DNA from: a virus
Virus record (IMG/VR): IMGVR_UViG_3300021197_001620
Location: 1-52,348 of that record
DNA: 52,348 nucleotides
Reading direction: 5' to 3' (one strand)
The notes under the pieces are model-generated. The model did no database searches. It was given only the letters and a program-made list of their open reading frames with translations, and had not been told where the DNA came from. Shown piece after piece: positions 14,515 through 23,040 of this stretch (within the stretch, counting starts at the first letter, position 1; each line of letters begins with the position of its first letter). The position numbers were made by a program, and so were the translations under genes.

Positions 14515-14718
14515 TTAGTCTCCTTGTGTTAGTGAAATTGATGGCGCACGTTGGATGTAATCAACTGCGCTTTGTATGTTTGTAAATTGTGTAGTGATCG
14601 GCTTGTCTCCACTCATAAGAATAATGATGTGGTGACCAGATCTCTTGATGGACGTAATGTTGTCTACATTGATTGCAATGTCCACATCTTCGTAACTTCT
14701 AAGTTGTATAAATCTCAT
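14515..14718 (-). CDS. Small FlbD-like beta-strand protein (67 aa)
   Basis: CTTGGAGTCAAA precedes the ATG at 14718. The sequence MRFIQLRSYEDVDIAINVDN, then ITSIKRSGHHIIILMSG, then a loop and a C-terminal helix (IQSAVDYIQRA), follows the strand-strand-strand-helix order of small FlbD-type proteins. The similarity is structural by eye. It overlaps the upstream gene by an ATGA-type junction. Function in the phage unknown. Confidence 0.6.
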   Translation of the reverse strand: MRFIQLRSYEDVDIAINVDNITSIKRSGHHIIILMSGDKPITTQFTNIQSAVDYIQRAPSISLTQGD

Positions 14719-14912
14719 TTTGACTCCAAGTATCTTATTGCCTCATCGGCTTCGGTTATCACTTTTGTAAGTTTGATAATCTCTTCTACAATGTCTGGAT
14801 GTTGTCCAACACCGGAATAGCCCGTAAGGTAAACATCAAGGTTTGCTTCGGCACGAGCCTTCACCGCTTCGTAGTGAAGCAGTGCGGCTTGAATTAAAGA
14901 GTCTCCTGTCAT
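14715..14912 (-). CDS. Helical protein of unknown function (65 aa)
   Basis: GGGAGTTGGACA precedes the ATG at 14912, which overlaps the upstream stop. Two helices (DSLIQAALLHYEAVKARAEA and VEEIIKLTKVITEADEAIRY) are separated by a Gly-rich turn, suggesting a helical hairpin. No recognised motif. Confidence 0.65.
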   Translation of the reverse strand: MTGDSLIQAALLHYEAVKARAEANLDVYLTGYSGVGQHPDIVEEIIKLTKVITEADEAIRYLESK

Positions 14913-15229
14913 TGTCCAACTCCCTTGCCTTTTAGTGCCTCGACCATGTCAATTAATTGAGACATGTCCGTGTCGTCTTTTGCAAGTCGGTAAGCCTTGA
15001 CTGCAAGAGAGATCTCTCCTTTTGTAAGCCAACCGTTCTCGACATAGTTTGCCTTCAGGTCGCGCTTCTGGTCTTTGTAGGGCTCCATAGCATCCTCAAG
15101 AGACTTCATGCTCTCAAGATATTCCGCCATGTGCTCTTCTGTTGTCTTTGCATCATCCGCCTTCTGCACGATTGCGATCTGATCCATTGGTGTTGTGGCA
15201 TTGATGCCTTGTACGAATTCAAAACTCAT
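14909..15229 (-). CDS. Helical protein of unknown function, first gene of a unit (106 aa)
   Basis: GGAGGAATT precedes the ATG at 15229 and the promoter at 15262 lies just upstream, so this is the first gene of the unit ending at the terminator at 13479 (including dUTPase). The product is almost wholly helical, with charged repeats (EEHMAEYLESMKSLEDAMEP) and a segment YVENGWLTKGEISLAVKAYR that looks like a conserved winged or helix-turn-helix-like core. I do not recognise a named family. Confidence 0.65.
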   Translation of the reverse strand: MSFEFVQGINATTPMDQIAIVQKADDAKTTEEHMAEYLESMKSLEDAMEPYKDQKRDLKANYVENGWLTKGEISLAVKAYRLAKDDTDMSQLIDMVEALKGKGVGQ

Positions 15230-15261
15230 AATTCCTCCGTTGTTGTTTTGATTATAATGTA

Positions 15262-15290
15262 TTATAACATGTTAAAGTTCATCTGTCAAG
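15262..15290 (-). promoter_or_regulatory. Sigma-70-type promoter
   Basis: AAATACTTGACA, 17 bases ending in TGT, then TATAAT. It overlaps the end of the methyltransferase gene and drives the genes from 15229. Confidence 0.85.
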
Positions 15291-16222
15291 TATTTTTTGC
15301 AATATAGATAAACGATTTCTTCTTTGGACACGCAAGTTGCCCCTGTTGAATACTTGTAGATACTCTCATAGTCAAGCGATCTCAAGCGTTTTGTCAACTC
15401 TTCTTTGGTTAATTCATCGTTGTCGATGTTGATGAACCGATGTGTTCTTGTGCTCCTTGAATTAAAGTTCTTTGGATGCACTTTTCCAACACCACTTCCA
15501 TGGGTGCAAATAGCGATGTCAACGCCTTTTGGAACATCGGCAGGGCGTTGACTAAAGGAGTCCTTTAAAAGGCCTACAATCTCCTTACGGAGCCCTTTAT
15601 CGAGACCTTTCGCAATTATTTGAGACGCAATAGATTCAAAGGTCACCTCAGACGTTGTTGCAAACGAGAAGTCTGAACAAGATGTCCGCTTCTTAGGATC
15701 AACCCTTAATTCAGCGCGTCTTTCCCACACTTGAAAAACCGTCGAAACGACTTTGCCGTCACGTTCGAATCTGAAGGTTTCATCCAATAGATCTTCTTGG
15801 TGGATCAAGTGTAGGTGTGGATCGATCTGGCGTATCTGAGTTATCTTTGCCATTGAGGCAGGAAGGATGAAAGCGATGTAGTCTCCAGTCTTTGCGCAAT
15901 GGTTCATGAATGCTTTCGCAAGTTTGCCCATACGTCCAAATGGTGGGTTTCCAACATAGAGAGTCTTTCCTTTGACCTCGCCAACATCATAAGTCAGCCA
16001 GTCGTCGATTTCTTGCACAGAGTCGTGCATTGGTTCAATGTCATAAGCCTCGTCGACTTGCAGTCCGATGTCTAGCCATGCACCATCGCCAGCACTTGGC
16101 TCTATGGTTCGTGTTATGGTTGGATACCATTCTTGCCATCGTAGCCACTCTCCTAGTCTTCTTGCTGTTTCATAGTTCGTGAAGAACTGTTCGTTGTTAA
16201 TGTTTTTACGCTGCGTTGTCAT
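15272..16222 (-). CDS. Adenine-specific DNA methyltransferase (316 aa)
   Basis: The SAM-binding motif EPSAGDGAW (residues 41-49) and the catalytic motif GNPPFG (91-96) identify an N6-adenine methyltransferase of the NPPF type. Residues 100-150 complete the Rossmann-like domain (DYIAFILPASMAK). The C-terminal 170 residues resemble no target-recognition domain I know. It overlaps the unknown gene upstream (16206) and belongs to a unit with a promoter at 17145. With no recognisable restriction partner, protection of phage DNA from host restriction is the simplest role. Confidence 0.85.
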   Translation of the reverse strand: MTTQRKNINNEQFFTNYETARRLGEWLRWQEWYPTITRTIEPSAGDGAWLDIGLQVDEAYDIEPMHDSVQEIDDWLTYDVGEVKGKTLYVGNPPFGRMGKLAKAFMNHCAKTGDYIAFILPASMAKITQIRQIDPHLHLIHQEDLLDETFRFERDGKVVSTVFQVWERRAELRVDPKKRTSCSDFSFATTSEVTFESIASQIIAKGLDKGLRKEIVGLLKDSFSQRPADVPKGVDIAICTHGSGVGKVHPKNFNSRSTRTHRFINIDNDELTKEELTKRLRSLDYESIYKYSTGATCVSKEEIVYLYCKKYLTDEL

Positions 16223-17117
16223 TTATACTCTCCTCTAAGATTGCTGCTAATTGTGGACACCTTTTCATGAAATCTTCCTCTTCCATTTGAGCAAAGTCAA
16301 TGTTGAATGAAAAAAGTTCTTTGATCAGTCCTCGCTTGCACAAGACAGGCAGGAATGCTTTGTCGATTTTGATCCCTCTTGTAAACGAAGTGCTTGCAGC
16401 ATCCTCGCCATCTTTCTTTTTCTTCTTCTTTTCTCTGTTAATCAGGACGATCAATTGTCTCTCTAAACCACTAGACTTGGTCATATCTGATTTGTCTTTT
16501 AGGTTTGAACCATGAAACACCAGTTGACCAGCTTCTTCGGCTTCTTCTTCGGAAGCTTCGAATAGATCGGTAAACTTTGAAATCTTACCTTCGGCTAAAT
16601 AGACATGACACTTCTGATGTTTTGGAGAAAAAGTCAGCAACAAAACTTGACCGAAGTCTGGGTGATTGCCAGTAACTACTCCATTGTAAACAGAGCCGTC
16701 TGCGTCATTGTGTAGGTAAATTTGATTAACACCATCGCTTGTGGAGGTCTTGAAACTCTCGGCATCCACCAAAGTCAAAAGACTACCATCAATTTTGAAT
16801 AGGTAAACATCTGCAGATGACACAATGGTGTCGGATGTTTTCACCACCTTTTTGAATTCTTTGAAGTCAGAAGCTCCTACTAAACTAAAGTCAAATTCGA
16901 ATCCTCGATTGATGGATCTCTCGATTGATTTGTTGGTCAAGCAGACAAAGCCTAAGCCTTGCTGATCAAGAACTTCGTTCGAGAACTGTTCGGCATTCAT
17001 CTCGACCATAACACCACCTGCTTGCGCAGAGTCTGTGGCTACTTTTGGGATGATTGCGTTCTCCAGTGCTCTTTTGAATATACTCATGTTGTTCATAAAT
17101 AAGGTTGATAATTTCAT
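16206..17117 (-). CDS. Unknown protein, gene-paired with the methyltransferase (303 aa)
   Basis: GGAGGATTT precedes the ATG at 17117; the promoter at 17145 is 28 bases upstream. The N-terminal two-thirds are beta-rich (DVYLFKIDGSLLTLVDAES, QVLLLTFSPKHQKCHVYLAE). A lysine run (EKKKKKKDGE) separates a helical C-terminal part (IDKAFLPVLCKRGLIKELF). No nuclease motif is evident. The only firm clue is genetic coupling (17-base overlap) to the methyltransferase: accessory subunit, inhibitor or unrelated. Confidence 0.65.
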   Translation of the reverse strand: MKLSTLFMNNMSIFKRALENAIIPKVATDSAQAGGVMVEMNAEQFSNEVLDQQGLGFVCLTNKSIERSINRGFEFDFSLVGASDFKEFKKVVKTSDTIVSSADVYLFKIDGSLLTLVDAESFKTSTSDGVNQIYLHNDADGSVYNGVVTGNHPDFGQVLLLTFSPKHQKCHVYLAEGKISKFTDLFEASEEEAEEAGQLVFHGSNLKDKSDMTKSSGLERQLIVLINREKKKKKKDGEDAASTSFTRGIKIDKAFLPVLCKRGLIKELFSFNIDFAQMEEEDFMKRCPQLAAILEESINDNAA

Positions 17118-17144
17118 AAATCCTCCGTGATTGATTATGTTTAT

Positions 17145-17173
17145 AATATAACATGCCCAAGACGATTTGTCAA
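17145..17173 (-). promoter_or_regulatory. Sigma-70-type promoter flanked by an inverted repeat
   Basis: CCCTTGACA, 17 bases ending in TGT, then TATATT. Unlike the others it has CATGCCC in place of AAATAC before the -35. CATGCCC and GGGCATG form a seven-base inverted repeat around the -35 region, which may be an operator. Confidence 0.8.
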
Positions 17174-17201
17174 GGGCATGAAGTCATTTTTTTTGAGATT
17201 T

Positions 17202-18635
17202 TTATTTGAGTGCTCGATAGATAGCAATCATGTTTTTTCTAGTTGGATGGGTTTCAACGGTCTTTTGTTTCGTCCAATTTGGAATTGACTTTGAAAAGTA
17301 ATTTCCACTAGACATTTTAAACTCAGAGCCTGGTGTGACCTTTTCTACAATAGACACAATCTCTGGTTCAGTAAAGTAAATTGGATTTCCCTTCTCGAAA
17401 CTTCTCGGCTGAAATCCGATCTTTTCAGAAATAGCCAAATAGGCTGAATGGTGGTTTTTAAACTTTTGTCTGTTGGCAGCAATGGTTGGCTTAGATGTCA
17501 AAGACTTAATTGATTTCCGGAAATCAATGCCTTTATCATCAACAAATGTTTTTAAAATATTGTCCCATGTGTAAATAAGGAGTGTTTTTTCTACAAATTT
17601 GCCATCTCCGGATTTAAACTGGGGCATAAATGCAACCTTCCTAACAACACAATTAATCCACGGGTTACTATAATCATAGATGTTTTCAATCTTGAGAGTT
17701 TCAAGTTGATTCAACCTATGTTGATTTAGAGACTCGAGATCTGCTGTGGATTTAGCGACATACATTATTGCATCAATCTGGCCTTGATTGGGCGGAACGA
17801 ATTTTGTTTCCGCTACAAGACTTAGTCTCTTTCTTGTTGCGCCCTTTAAGACCTTAGTCATTGCATTGGTTGACGATGCTGCTATAAAAGCACCATTTGT
17901 CCAGCCGTTTAATTGCTCAGTAGAAACATTAAAGAAAGCCTGTGCTTTTTCGTAGATTTCATTTTTTGTTACCGAAGCAATGACATCTACTTTGAAATCA
18001 TCTTGAAATGCTTTAGTCACAATCTCTTCTTTCGCACTAGTTTGAAATTGATATCCCAACTCTGTTAATTTATCATAAGCCTCTTGACGAATAGCTTTGT
18101 GTTCGGTTGAATCCTTGACCCTTGTTTCCCAGTTGTTATAATTTCTGGCTTTGCGGGCTTGTAAATTCATTATAGCATCTTCTTTTGAAGCAATCTTTTG
18201 TGCTCGATGTTTGTTGTTTTCAATTTCTTTGAAATCATGCATCATCTCTTCATTGTCAAATTCTACAACGATGCAGGGAATAAGACTTTGCTCTTCATCA
18301 TTTTCTATAGAAATTTCATGAATAGCTTCTGTTCTATGGTGGCCTGTAACTTTACGGAATATTGGAACCATAGAATCCCAAATCACAATAACTGCTTCAG
18401 ATAGACCTGATGCTTCGATTTGTTGTTTTATTTTTTGCTTATGTCCTTTGTCCAGATCTTTGGCTCTGACTTGACCTGATCGATCTTTGGAGATCTTATC
18501 ATAGTCAATCATTGCACCGCAGATGACTCTAGCATCACTATTTTCCTCAAAGTAATCTAGATCGTTTGAATAGTTTTTTGAAATGTCGAAAACTGACTCT
18601 ACGTTGGATAGGGCATTTAATTCTTGTTTTGTCAT
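17202..18635 (-). CDS. ParB-like N-terminal-domain protein (477 aa)
   Basis: Residues 40-140 resemble a ParB/Srx fold: DYDKI and an interaction loop, DSMVPIFRKVTGHHRTEAI with the GxxR-type nucleotide-binding box, and PCIVVEFDNEEMM. The remaining 330 residues are helical and basic with no recognised domain. ParB-fold enzymes bind CTP or act as nucleases or ATPases. In phages they often accompany DNA modification genes, as here next to an adenine methyltransferase. It lies between its own promoter (18704) and that of the next unit (17145). Function is inferred at fold level only. Confidence 0.65.
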   Translation of the reverse strand: MTKQELNALSNVESVFDISKNYSNDLDYFEENSDARVICGAMIDYDKISKDRSGQVRAKDLDKGHKQKIKQQIEASGLSEAVIVIWDSMVPIFRKVTGHHRTEAIHEISIENDEEQSLIPCIVVEFDNEEMMHDFKEIENNKHRAQKIASKEDAIMNLQARKARNYNNWETRVKDSTEHKAIRQEAYDKLTELGYQFQTSAKEEIVTKAFQDDFKVDVIASVTKNEIYEKAQAFFNVSTEQLNGWTNGAFIAASSTNAMTKVLKGATRKRLSLVAETKFVPPNQGQIDAIMYVAKSTADLESLNQHRLNQLETLKIENIYDYSNPWINCVVRKVAFMPQFKSGDGKFVEKTLLIYTWDNILKTFVDDKGIDFRKSIKSLTSKPTIAANRQKFKNHHSAYLAISEKIGFQPRSFEKGNPIYFTEPEIVSIVEKVTPGSEFKMSSGNYFSKSIPNWTKQKTVETHPTRKNMIAIYRALK

Positions 18636-18669
18636 TATAACTCCTTGGTTTTTGACTTAATGTTCCTCG

Positions 18670-18685
18670 CCTCACTTCAGTGAGG
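18670..18685 (-). promoter_or_regulatory. 5-prime untranslated hairpin
   Basis: A perfect CCTCAC-TGAA-GTGAGG hairpin lies a few bases after the predicted transcript start of the promoter at 18704 and 33 bases before the ParB-like gene. No T tract follows, so it is more likely an mRNA-stabilising stem or a protein site than a terminator. Confidence 0.5.
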
Positions 18686-18703
18686 TCTTACTGGGATGTT
18701 TAT

Positions 18704-18732
18704 AATATAACATGCTATGGCATGCTTGTCAA
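18704..18732 (-). promoter_or_regulatory. Sigma-70-type promoter
   Basis: AAATACTTGACA, 17 bases with GCATG-CCATA-GCATG and a final TGT, then TATATT. It overlaps no gene, follows the stop at 18740 and drives the ParB-like gene. Confidence 0.85.
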
Positions 18733-18739
18733 GTATTTT

Positions 18740-18964
18740 TTAGTACTTTATTCCATCAATGATAATTTCTTCGGGTTCTCGACAATATTGATCCCAAATC
18801 CACTGCCTTATTGATTCTATTGGAGCGAAGGTGAAAAGCAGGGCTTGGCGCCCTGTCTCATACTCGCAAACTATATCTTCGATGTCTGGGCGATAAAATG
18901 AGATAAACGACATGTTATCACATCCTGGTGCCCAGAACACCGTTACATCAATTCTTTCTGGCAT
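18740..18964 (-). CDS. Small protein of unknown function (74 aa)
   Basis: I start at 18964 (MPERIDVTVFWAPGCDNM), after GGGGTGAGC at the end of the polymerase gene; a longer in-frame reading would lie wholly inside that gene. The product is rich in Trp, Tyr, Phe and acidic residues (DIVCEYETGRQALLF, SIRQWIWDQYCREPEE). It is translationally coupled to the family C polymerase, so a replication role is possible. No motif is known. Confidence 0.6.
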   Translation of the reverse strand: MPERIDVTVFWAPGCDNMSFISFYRPDIEDIVCEYETGRQALLFTFAPIESIRQWIWDQYCREPEEIIIDGIKY

Positions 18965-18966
18965 GC

Positions 18967-21900
18967 TCACCCCAATAGTTTCCAGTTTCTTGATAATCCA
19001 CCTTTTGTGGAGAAGCCCCAAGTGGCGTTGAATGTCGGCCACTCCAAGACATAAAGTCTGTGAGGATAAATGAAGTCCGCCTCTGGGTTGACACCCCAGC
19101 AATTGATCTTTTGAGTCTTCATGCTTGAGTCAATAACCATGACTTGATAGTAGAACTTACCAGTCTTCGTCTTGCGTGTGGTGACTTCCGTTGGGATGCA
19201 CCATGCTTTACCGAGTTCTCGATCATATTCCGACAATGGATTGATGCCTTGCAACTCAAAGAATCTATAAGCCTTTACTGGAACAACCATGTTGATTGGA
19301 TAGATGCCCGTCAACGCTTGCAAGTGATTGATTGTCTCAGCCTTTGTGAAAGAGCCTTCGTCTTTATATTTCTCAATGTTCTCTCGAAGCTTTTTCTTGT
19401 TCTTCGGCTTGTCAACAACAACGGCAGACCAGAAGTGTTTGTCTCCAAAGAAACGTTCATCCATCAAGGATTCCATCGCTCCGGCTCGACACATTGCGTC
19501 TAACGACTTTTTATTGACTTTCCGTGCAACTACCCCTTTGTCAAACAAAAGGTCCTCTACGGACGAAAATGGGCGTTTAAAGATGACTTCATCAATTGCT
19601 GCTTCACCAAGACCTTTGATGGTTGTCAGAGGAGGAACAAGTCTTCCACCTCGCACTTCCCATGCTGTGCCTGACGTGTTAATGTCTAGAGCAGCAACCT
19701 TGTAGCCAAATGATCGAGCAATGTTGATAGCGGCTTCTTTGCGCTTGTCAGGTTCGTGGTCAAGGAATGAAGAGATCCATTCGTCTTGATAGTAAGTCTG
19801 CATCCATGCACATTGATAAGAGATGATGGAATAAGGAATAGCGTGGTTCTTTGAGAAGCCGTAGCCAGAGAAGTACTCCATCTTGCCCCAAAGCACCTTT
19901 GCATCAGCAAAAGACATTCCTTTCTTCTCGCAACCTTTAACGAAGCGTTCGTAAAGATCTTTCTTCTTCTTCATCTTTGTTCCAGACAAACCTTTCTTTG
20001 TCAACAACTTACGAAGCACATTTGCATCCGACATGGTAATCTTGTCACCAAGGGTGTTGACCAAGTTCATAATGTCTTCTTGAAACACGATAAGCCCATA
20101 GGTCTTACCGAGTACTTCTTCGATGATTGGATGGTCATAGTCAATCTCTTCGGTTCCATGCTTTGCTTTCACATACATCTTGTCAACATTCGCAGACAAA
20201 GGACCGGGACGATAGATAGCAGACACAGTGGCAATCTCTTCAATCGAGTTTACCTTTGCGTTTGTTCCAAGTCGTTGCATGCCAGAGTTCATGAACTGGA
20301 AGATGCCAGCATATTTGCCTTCGTGGAAGACTTCACGATAAACTCTCTCGTCTTTCATGTCGAGCTTTGATGGATGGAGATTGTCCATATACCATTGCTT
20401 GCATTGTTCGAATGTTGGCTCGCGAACTCCCTCTTTCTTTAAGATGCGCATAATCGCATCCTCGAAGGTCTTAAGAGTCTCGAGACCAAGAATATCAAAC
20501 TTGATGAAACCAAGAGGTTCGAGGTGACGAACGTTCATTCCTTCGGCCCAAGGTGTCTGACGAGTTCCCTTTGAGGTAATAAGAGGCATCTTGCTTGGAA
20601 GATAGTCTCCGATGATAGCACCAGCAGCATGTCGACCGATAGATCGCGGTGAACCAACAAGTCCAAAGACCTGCTCTTTCACATGCGGATAATTTCTAAA
20701 GAACTGTTGTAGTGTCTCGGAAAAGTCACAGACCTCTTGAAAGGTTGGAGTATAAACACCAGCCTTGATGCCGTGCTTCTTCTTTGCTTTCGGCGTTGCT
20801 TCAACAAACATGGCCTTCGTTACCTTGTTCACTTCGGTAAAGTCGATGCCTTCACGCTTCGAGATGTCTTTGATTAGAGATGAGAGTTGAAGAGTGTTGT
20901 AGTTCGAGATGAACGCAACAGAGTCTTCACCCCACTCTTCAACCATCTTGTCTTTGATAAGAGAGTTGTCTCCGAAGTCAATGTCGATGTCTGGAAAGCC
21001 ATCAGAGCCACGAGTAAGGAAACGTTCGAAAGGAAGATTCCATTCCATAGGATCAATCTGTGTAATCTTCAGGAGGAAAGCCAATAGAGAACCTGCTGCA
21101 GATCCGCGAGCAGGACCGACAAATGTGTAGTTCCAAGAGAAATCAGTGATTGCTTTTGTTGCAAGAAAATATTCAGAGAATTTTTGAGAAGCAATGACAT
21201 CGAGTTCTTCCTCTAATCTTTTTCGATAGTGTCGTTTCTTAGTCTTGTCAGACCCTCGCAAGTAGAGACGTAAAGCTTCGTCAGCGAGTTCTTTGAGAGC
21301 TTCGTCAGCGCTTTTGTCGCTTGGAACCATAAAAGAAGGAAGCTGCACAGAAGTATCAGGAAGAAAATCTTCAATCTGCTCGAAAGCGATGGTGGCTGTG
21401 TTGGTGATTGACTCCATAACGAGATCATCGCTATAGACATGGTCACCATCATCAGAGTATCGTTTATATGATTCCCACATTTCGTGAGCGTTCTTTGGAT
21501 AAAGTTCATAGCCGATCTCCTCTACTGATTCAGGGATGTTGTCATCCATCCACGCAGGCATTTTACCCAACCAACCTAAACGCTTGTAAACTTCTCTATC
21601 TTTCCATGATGTTGGAGTTGGATAGTGAGAGTCGCATGTCGAGATAAGTTTGATGTCGAGTTTCTGTGCTACTTTAATTAGACATTTGTTCAATAGATGT
21701 TGCTCTGGAATGTTGTTCCATTGCAATTCAGCATAGAATCTATCTCCAAAGGTGTCTCGGAACTTTGTGAGATTGGCCAGCATGTCGTCGACAATCGCAT
21801 CCTCGCCCTCTTCTTGGTGTTTCCACATAGAACCAGCAGCAATGCCACCAAGACACGCTGTGGCTACAATAACGCCCTCTTGATGCTTCTTTAGAAGATC

Positions 21901-22389
21901 CCAGTCGATACGTGGTTTCCGATAGAAGTAGTCTCCAGTGTATGACTTGGAAACCATCTCGTAGATATTCTCGAGACCTTTCTGATTTTGTGCGAGAAGA
22001 ATAATGTGACGCTTACGTCCAAGTGCTCTCTTGTCGTTGCGTTGCTCATCCTCGACAACCATGGCCGAGTCTGACTTGTCAATCTCTTTTGCCTTCTTCT
22101 TGTCTGCAGCCATCTCATTGCGAAGAGTTTGCCACTCTTCAAGAGAGTCGATGTAGTAAGCCTCAACGCCAAAGATTGGCTTGAAGTCTTTGCCTTCCGC
22201 TTTCATTTCTTTTGCGCGTAGTAATTGATAGGATAGACCATTCATGCTTCCATGATCGGTTAAGGCCAATGCTCGAGATCCATTCTCGTGTGCGAAATCC
22301 ATGTGCTCCTGTGGGAAGCCAAAGCCGTCGAATAGGCTGAAGCACGAGTGACCGTGCAAGTTTACAAATTGTTCTTTTCTTAATTCCAT
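18967..22389 (-). CDS. dnaE: DNA polymerase III alpha subunit-like (family C) (1140 aa)
   Basis: I start at 22389 (MELRKEQFVNLHGHS), after TTGGAGGACAT. The N-terminal PHP domain is intact at its first motif (LHGHSCFSLFDG) and keeps LTDHGSMNG. The palm has GSAAGSLLAFLL and the metal-binding PDIDIDFGD; the third carboxylate is probably in IVFQEDIMNLV. A C-terminal OB-like region (TRKTKTGKFYYQVMVID) follows. It is close to the E. coli length of 1160. No clamp or clamp loader lies in this window. A family A polymerase is also encoded (43237), so the phage may have two replicative or repair polymerases. Confidence 0.95.
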   Translation of the reverse strand: MELRKEQFVNLHGHSCFSLFDGFGFPQEHMDFAHENGSRALALTDHGSMNGLSYQLLRAKEMKAEGKDFKPIFGVEAYYIDSLEEWQTLRNEMAADKKKAKEIDKSDSAMVVEDEQRNDKRALGRKRHIILLAQNQKGLENIYEMVSKSYTGDYFYRKPRIDWDLLKKHQEGVIVATACLGGIAAGSMWKHQEEGEDAIVDDMLANLTKFRDTFGDRFYAELQWNNIPEQHLLNKCLIKVAQKLDIKLISTCDSHYPTPTSWKDREVYKRLGWLGKMPAWMDDNIPESVEEIGYELYPKNAHEMWESYKRYSDDGDHVYSDDLVMESITNTATIAFEQIEDFLPDTSVQLPSFMVPSDKSADEALKELADEALRLYLRGSDKTKKRHYRKRLEEELDVIASQKFSEYFLATKAITDFSWNYTFVGPARGSAAGSLLAFLLKITQIDPMEWNLPFERFLTRGSDGFPDIDIDFGDNSLIKDKMVEEWGEDSVAFISNYNTLQLSSLIKDISKREGIDFTEVNKVTKAMFVEATPKAKKKHGIKAGVYTPTFQEVCDFSETLQQFFRNYPHVKEQVFGLVGSPRSIGRHAAGAIIGDYLPSKMPLITSKGTRQTPWAEGMNVRHLEPLGFIKFDILGLETLKTFEDAIMRILKKEGVREPTFEQCKQWYMDNLHPSKLDMKDERVYREVFHEGKYAGIFQFMNSGMQRLGTNAKVNSIEEIATVSAIYRPGPLSANVDKMYVKAKHGTEEIDYDHPIIEEVLGKTYGLIVFQEDIMNLVNTLGDKITMSDANVLRKLLTKKGLSGTKMKKKKDLYERFVKGCEKKGMSFADAKVLWGKMEYFSGYGFSKNHAIPYSIISYQCAWMQTYYQDEWISSFLDHEPDKRKEAAINIARSFGYKVAALDINTSGTAWEVRGGRLVPPLTTIKGLGEAAIDEVIFKRPFSSVEDLLFDKGVVARKVNKKSLDAMCRAGAMESLMDERFFGDKHFWSAVVVDKPKNKKKLRENIEKYKDEGSFTKAETINHLQALTGIYPINMVVPVKAYRFFELQGINPLSEYDRELGKAWCIPTEVTTRKTKTGKFYYQVMVIDSSMKTQKINCWGVNPEADFIYPHRLYVLEWPTFNATWGFSTKGGLSRNWKLLG

Positions 22390-22418
22390 ATGTCCTCCAA
22401 GACTTGTGTGATGTTTAT

Positions 22419-22447
22419 AATGTAACACGGCATGCTTTCTTTGTCAA
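22419..22447 (-). promoter_or_regulatory. Sigma-70-type promoter of the DnaE-like gene
   Basis: TACTTGACA, 17 bases containing GCATGCCG and a final TGT, then TACATT. It lies 30 bases upstream of the polymerase start. Confidence 0.8.
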
Positions 22448-22455
22448 GTAAAAAG

Positions 22456-22629
22456 CTAAACTTTTATTAAGTCTTCTTCGTCAACCCAATAGACCTGTGA
22501 AGCTATGAAGTCGTAAACACGACAGATGTAGTAGCTTTCTCGGCCTGATAATTTTCTTTCTTCTCTATCTGTTATGATGCAAAGACTATCATCTAACCAC
22601 TTGCAAATGCATAGCTGTCCGATGGTCAT
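22456..22629 (-). CDS. Small SH3-like protein, divergent (57 aa)
   Basis: A short gene starting at 22629 after GGGAGACAA, with an ATGA overlap with the gene upstream. It begins MTIGQLCICKWLDDSLCIIT and ends in QVYWVDEEDLIKV. The pattern (x-I-G-x-L opening, hydrophobic strand, final V-x-x-E-D-L-I) parallels the GDLV family without the exact motif. It ends just before the promoter at 22419. Function unknown. Confidence 0.65.
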   Translation of the reverse strand: MTIGQLCICKWLDDSLCIITDREERKLSGRESYYICRVYDFIASQVYWVDEEDLIKV

Positions 22630-22847
22630 TTGTCTCCCTTAGCGTGCTCTAGATAAAATTCCATCATTCGCTCTTTTGTATTCCATGGCAACCAAAGAAC
22701 CTCGATCATGTCTTGCCTTGTCCCACTGTAGGACTTGAAAACATTTCTCTCGACTCTTGTTATGATGCCAATTCTTTTATTGGGGTTATAGCGAGACCTT
22801 ACAATCCCGCTTGCTTTAAACCTAACCATATCTCCGACATCAAACAT
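22626..22847 (-). CDS. GDMV-type SH3-like small protein (73 aa)
   Basis: The opening MFDVGDMVRFKASGIV and the strand RIGIITRVERNVFKS place it in the GDLV family. A Trp-containing strand (MIEVLWLPWNTKERM) and a charged tail follow. It overlaps the upstream gene by eight bases and the downstream gene by an ATGA junction, so its translation is coupled in both directions; no strong ribosome binding site is visible. Function unknown. Confidence 0.7.
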   Translation of the reverse strand: MFDVGDMVRFKASGIVRSRYNPNKRIGIITRVERNVFKSYSGTRQDMIEVLWLPWNTKERMMEFYLEHAKGDK

Positions 22848-23031
22848 CGGAGACGTGAAGAGTTAACACCATGGTTTTTTGACAGAGTAGTGCCCATTCC
22901 ATGGAACCAACAATGAGTGGTTCGACGTCAAAATGCTCCTTGAAATGATCTTCTCTAGTTCTTGCTTCGCACAATGATGGTGCTCGAGGAACATAGTAGT
23001 TGTCTTTAAAAATAATAAATTCGTAAGTCAT
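22840..23031 (-). CDS. Small protein of unknown function (63 aa)
   Basis: AGGAGAGACAA precedes the ATG at 23031. The product MTYEFIIFKDNYYVPRAPSL contains one charged stretch (EARTREDHFKEHFDVE) and a hydrophobic end (EWALLCQKTMVLTLHV). No motif is recognised. It lies between a membrane protein gene and a GDMV-type gene. Confidence 0.6.
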   Translation of the reverse strand: MTYEFIIFKDNYYVPRAPSLCEARTREDHFKEHFDVEPLIVGSMEWALLCQKTMVLTLHVSDV

Positions 23032-23040
23032 TTGTCTCTC

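Noticed and set aside
15272-17117. Complete restriction-modification system
   Set aside because: A methyltransferase is clear, but the paired protein shows no PD-(D/E)xK, HNH or GIY-YIG motif that I can see.
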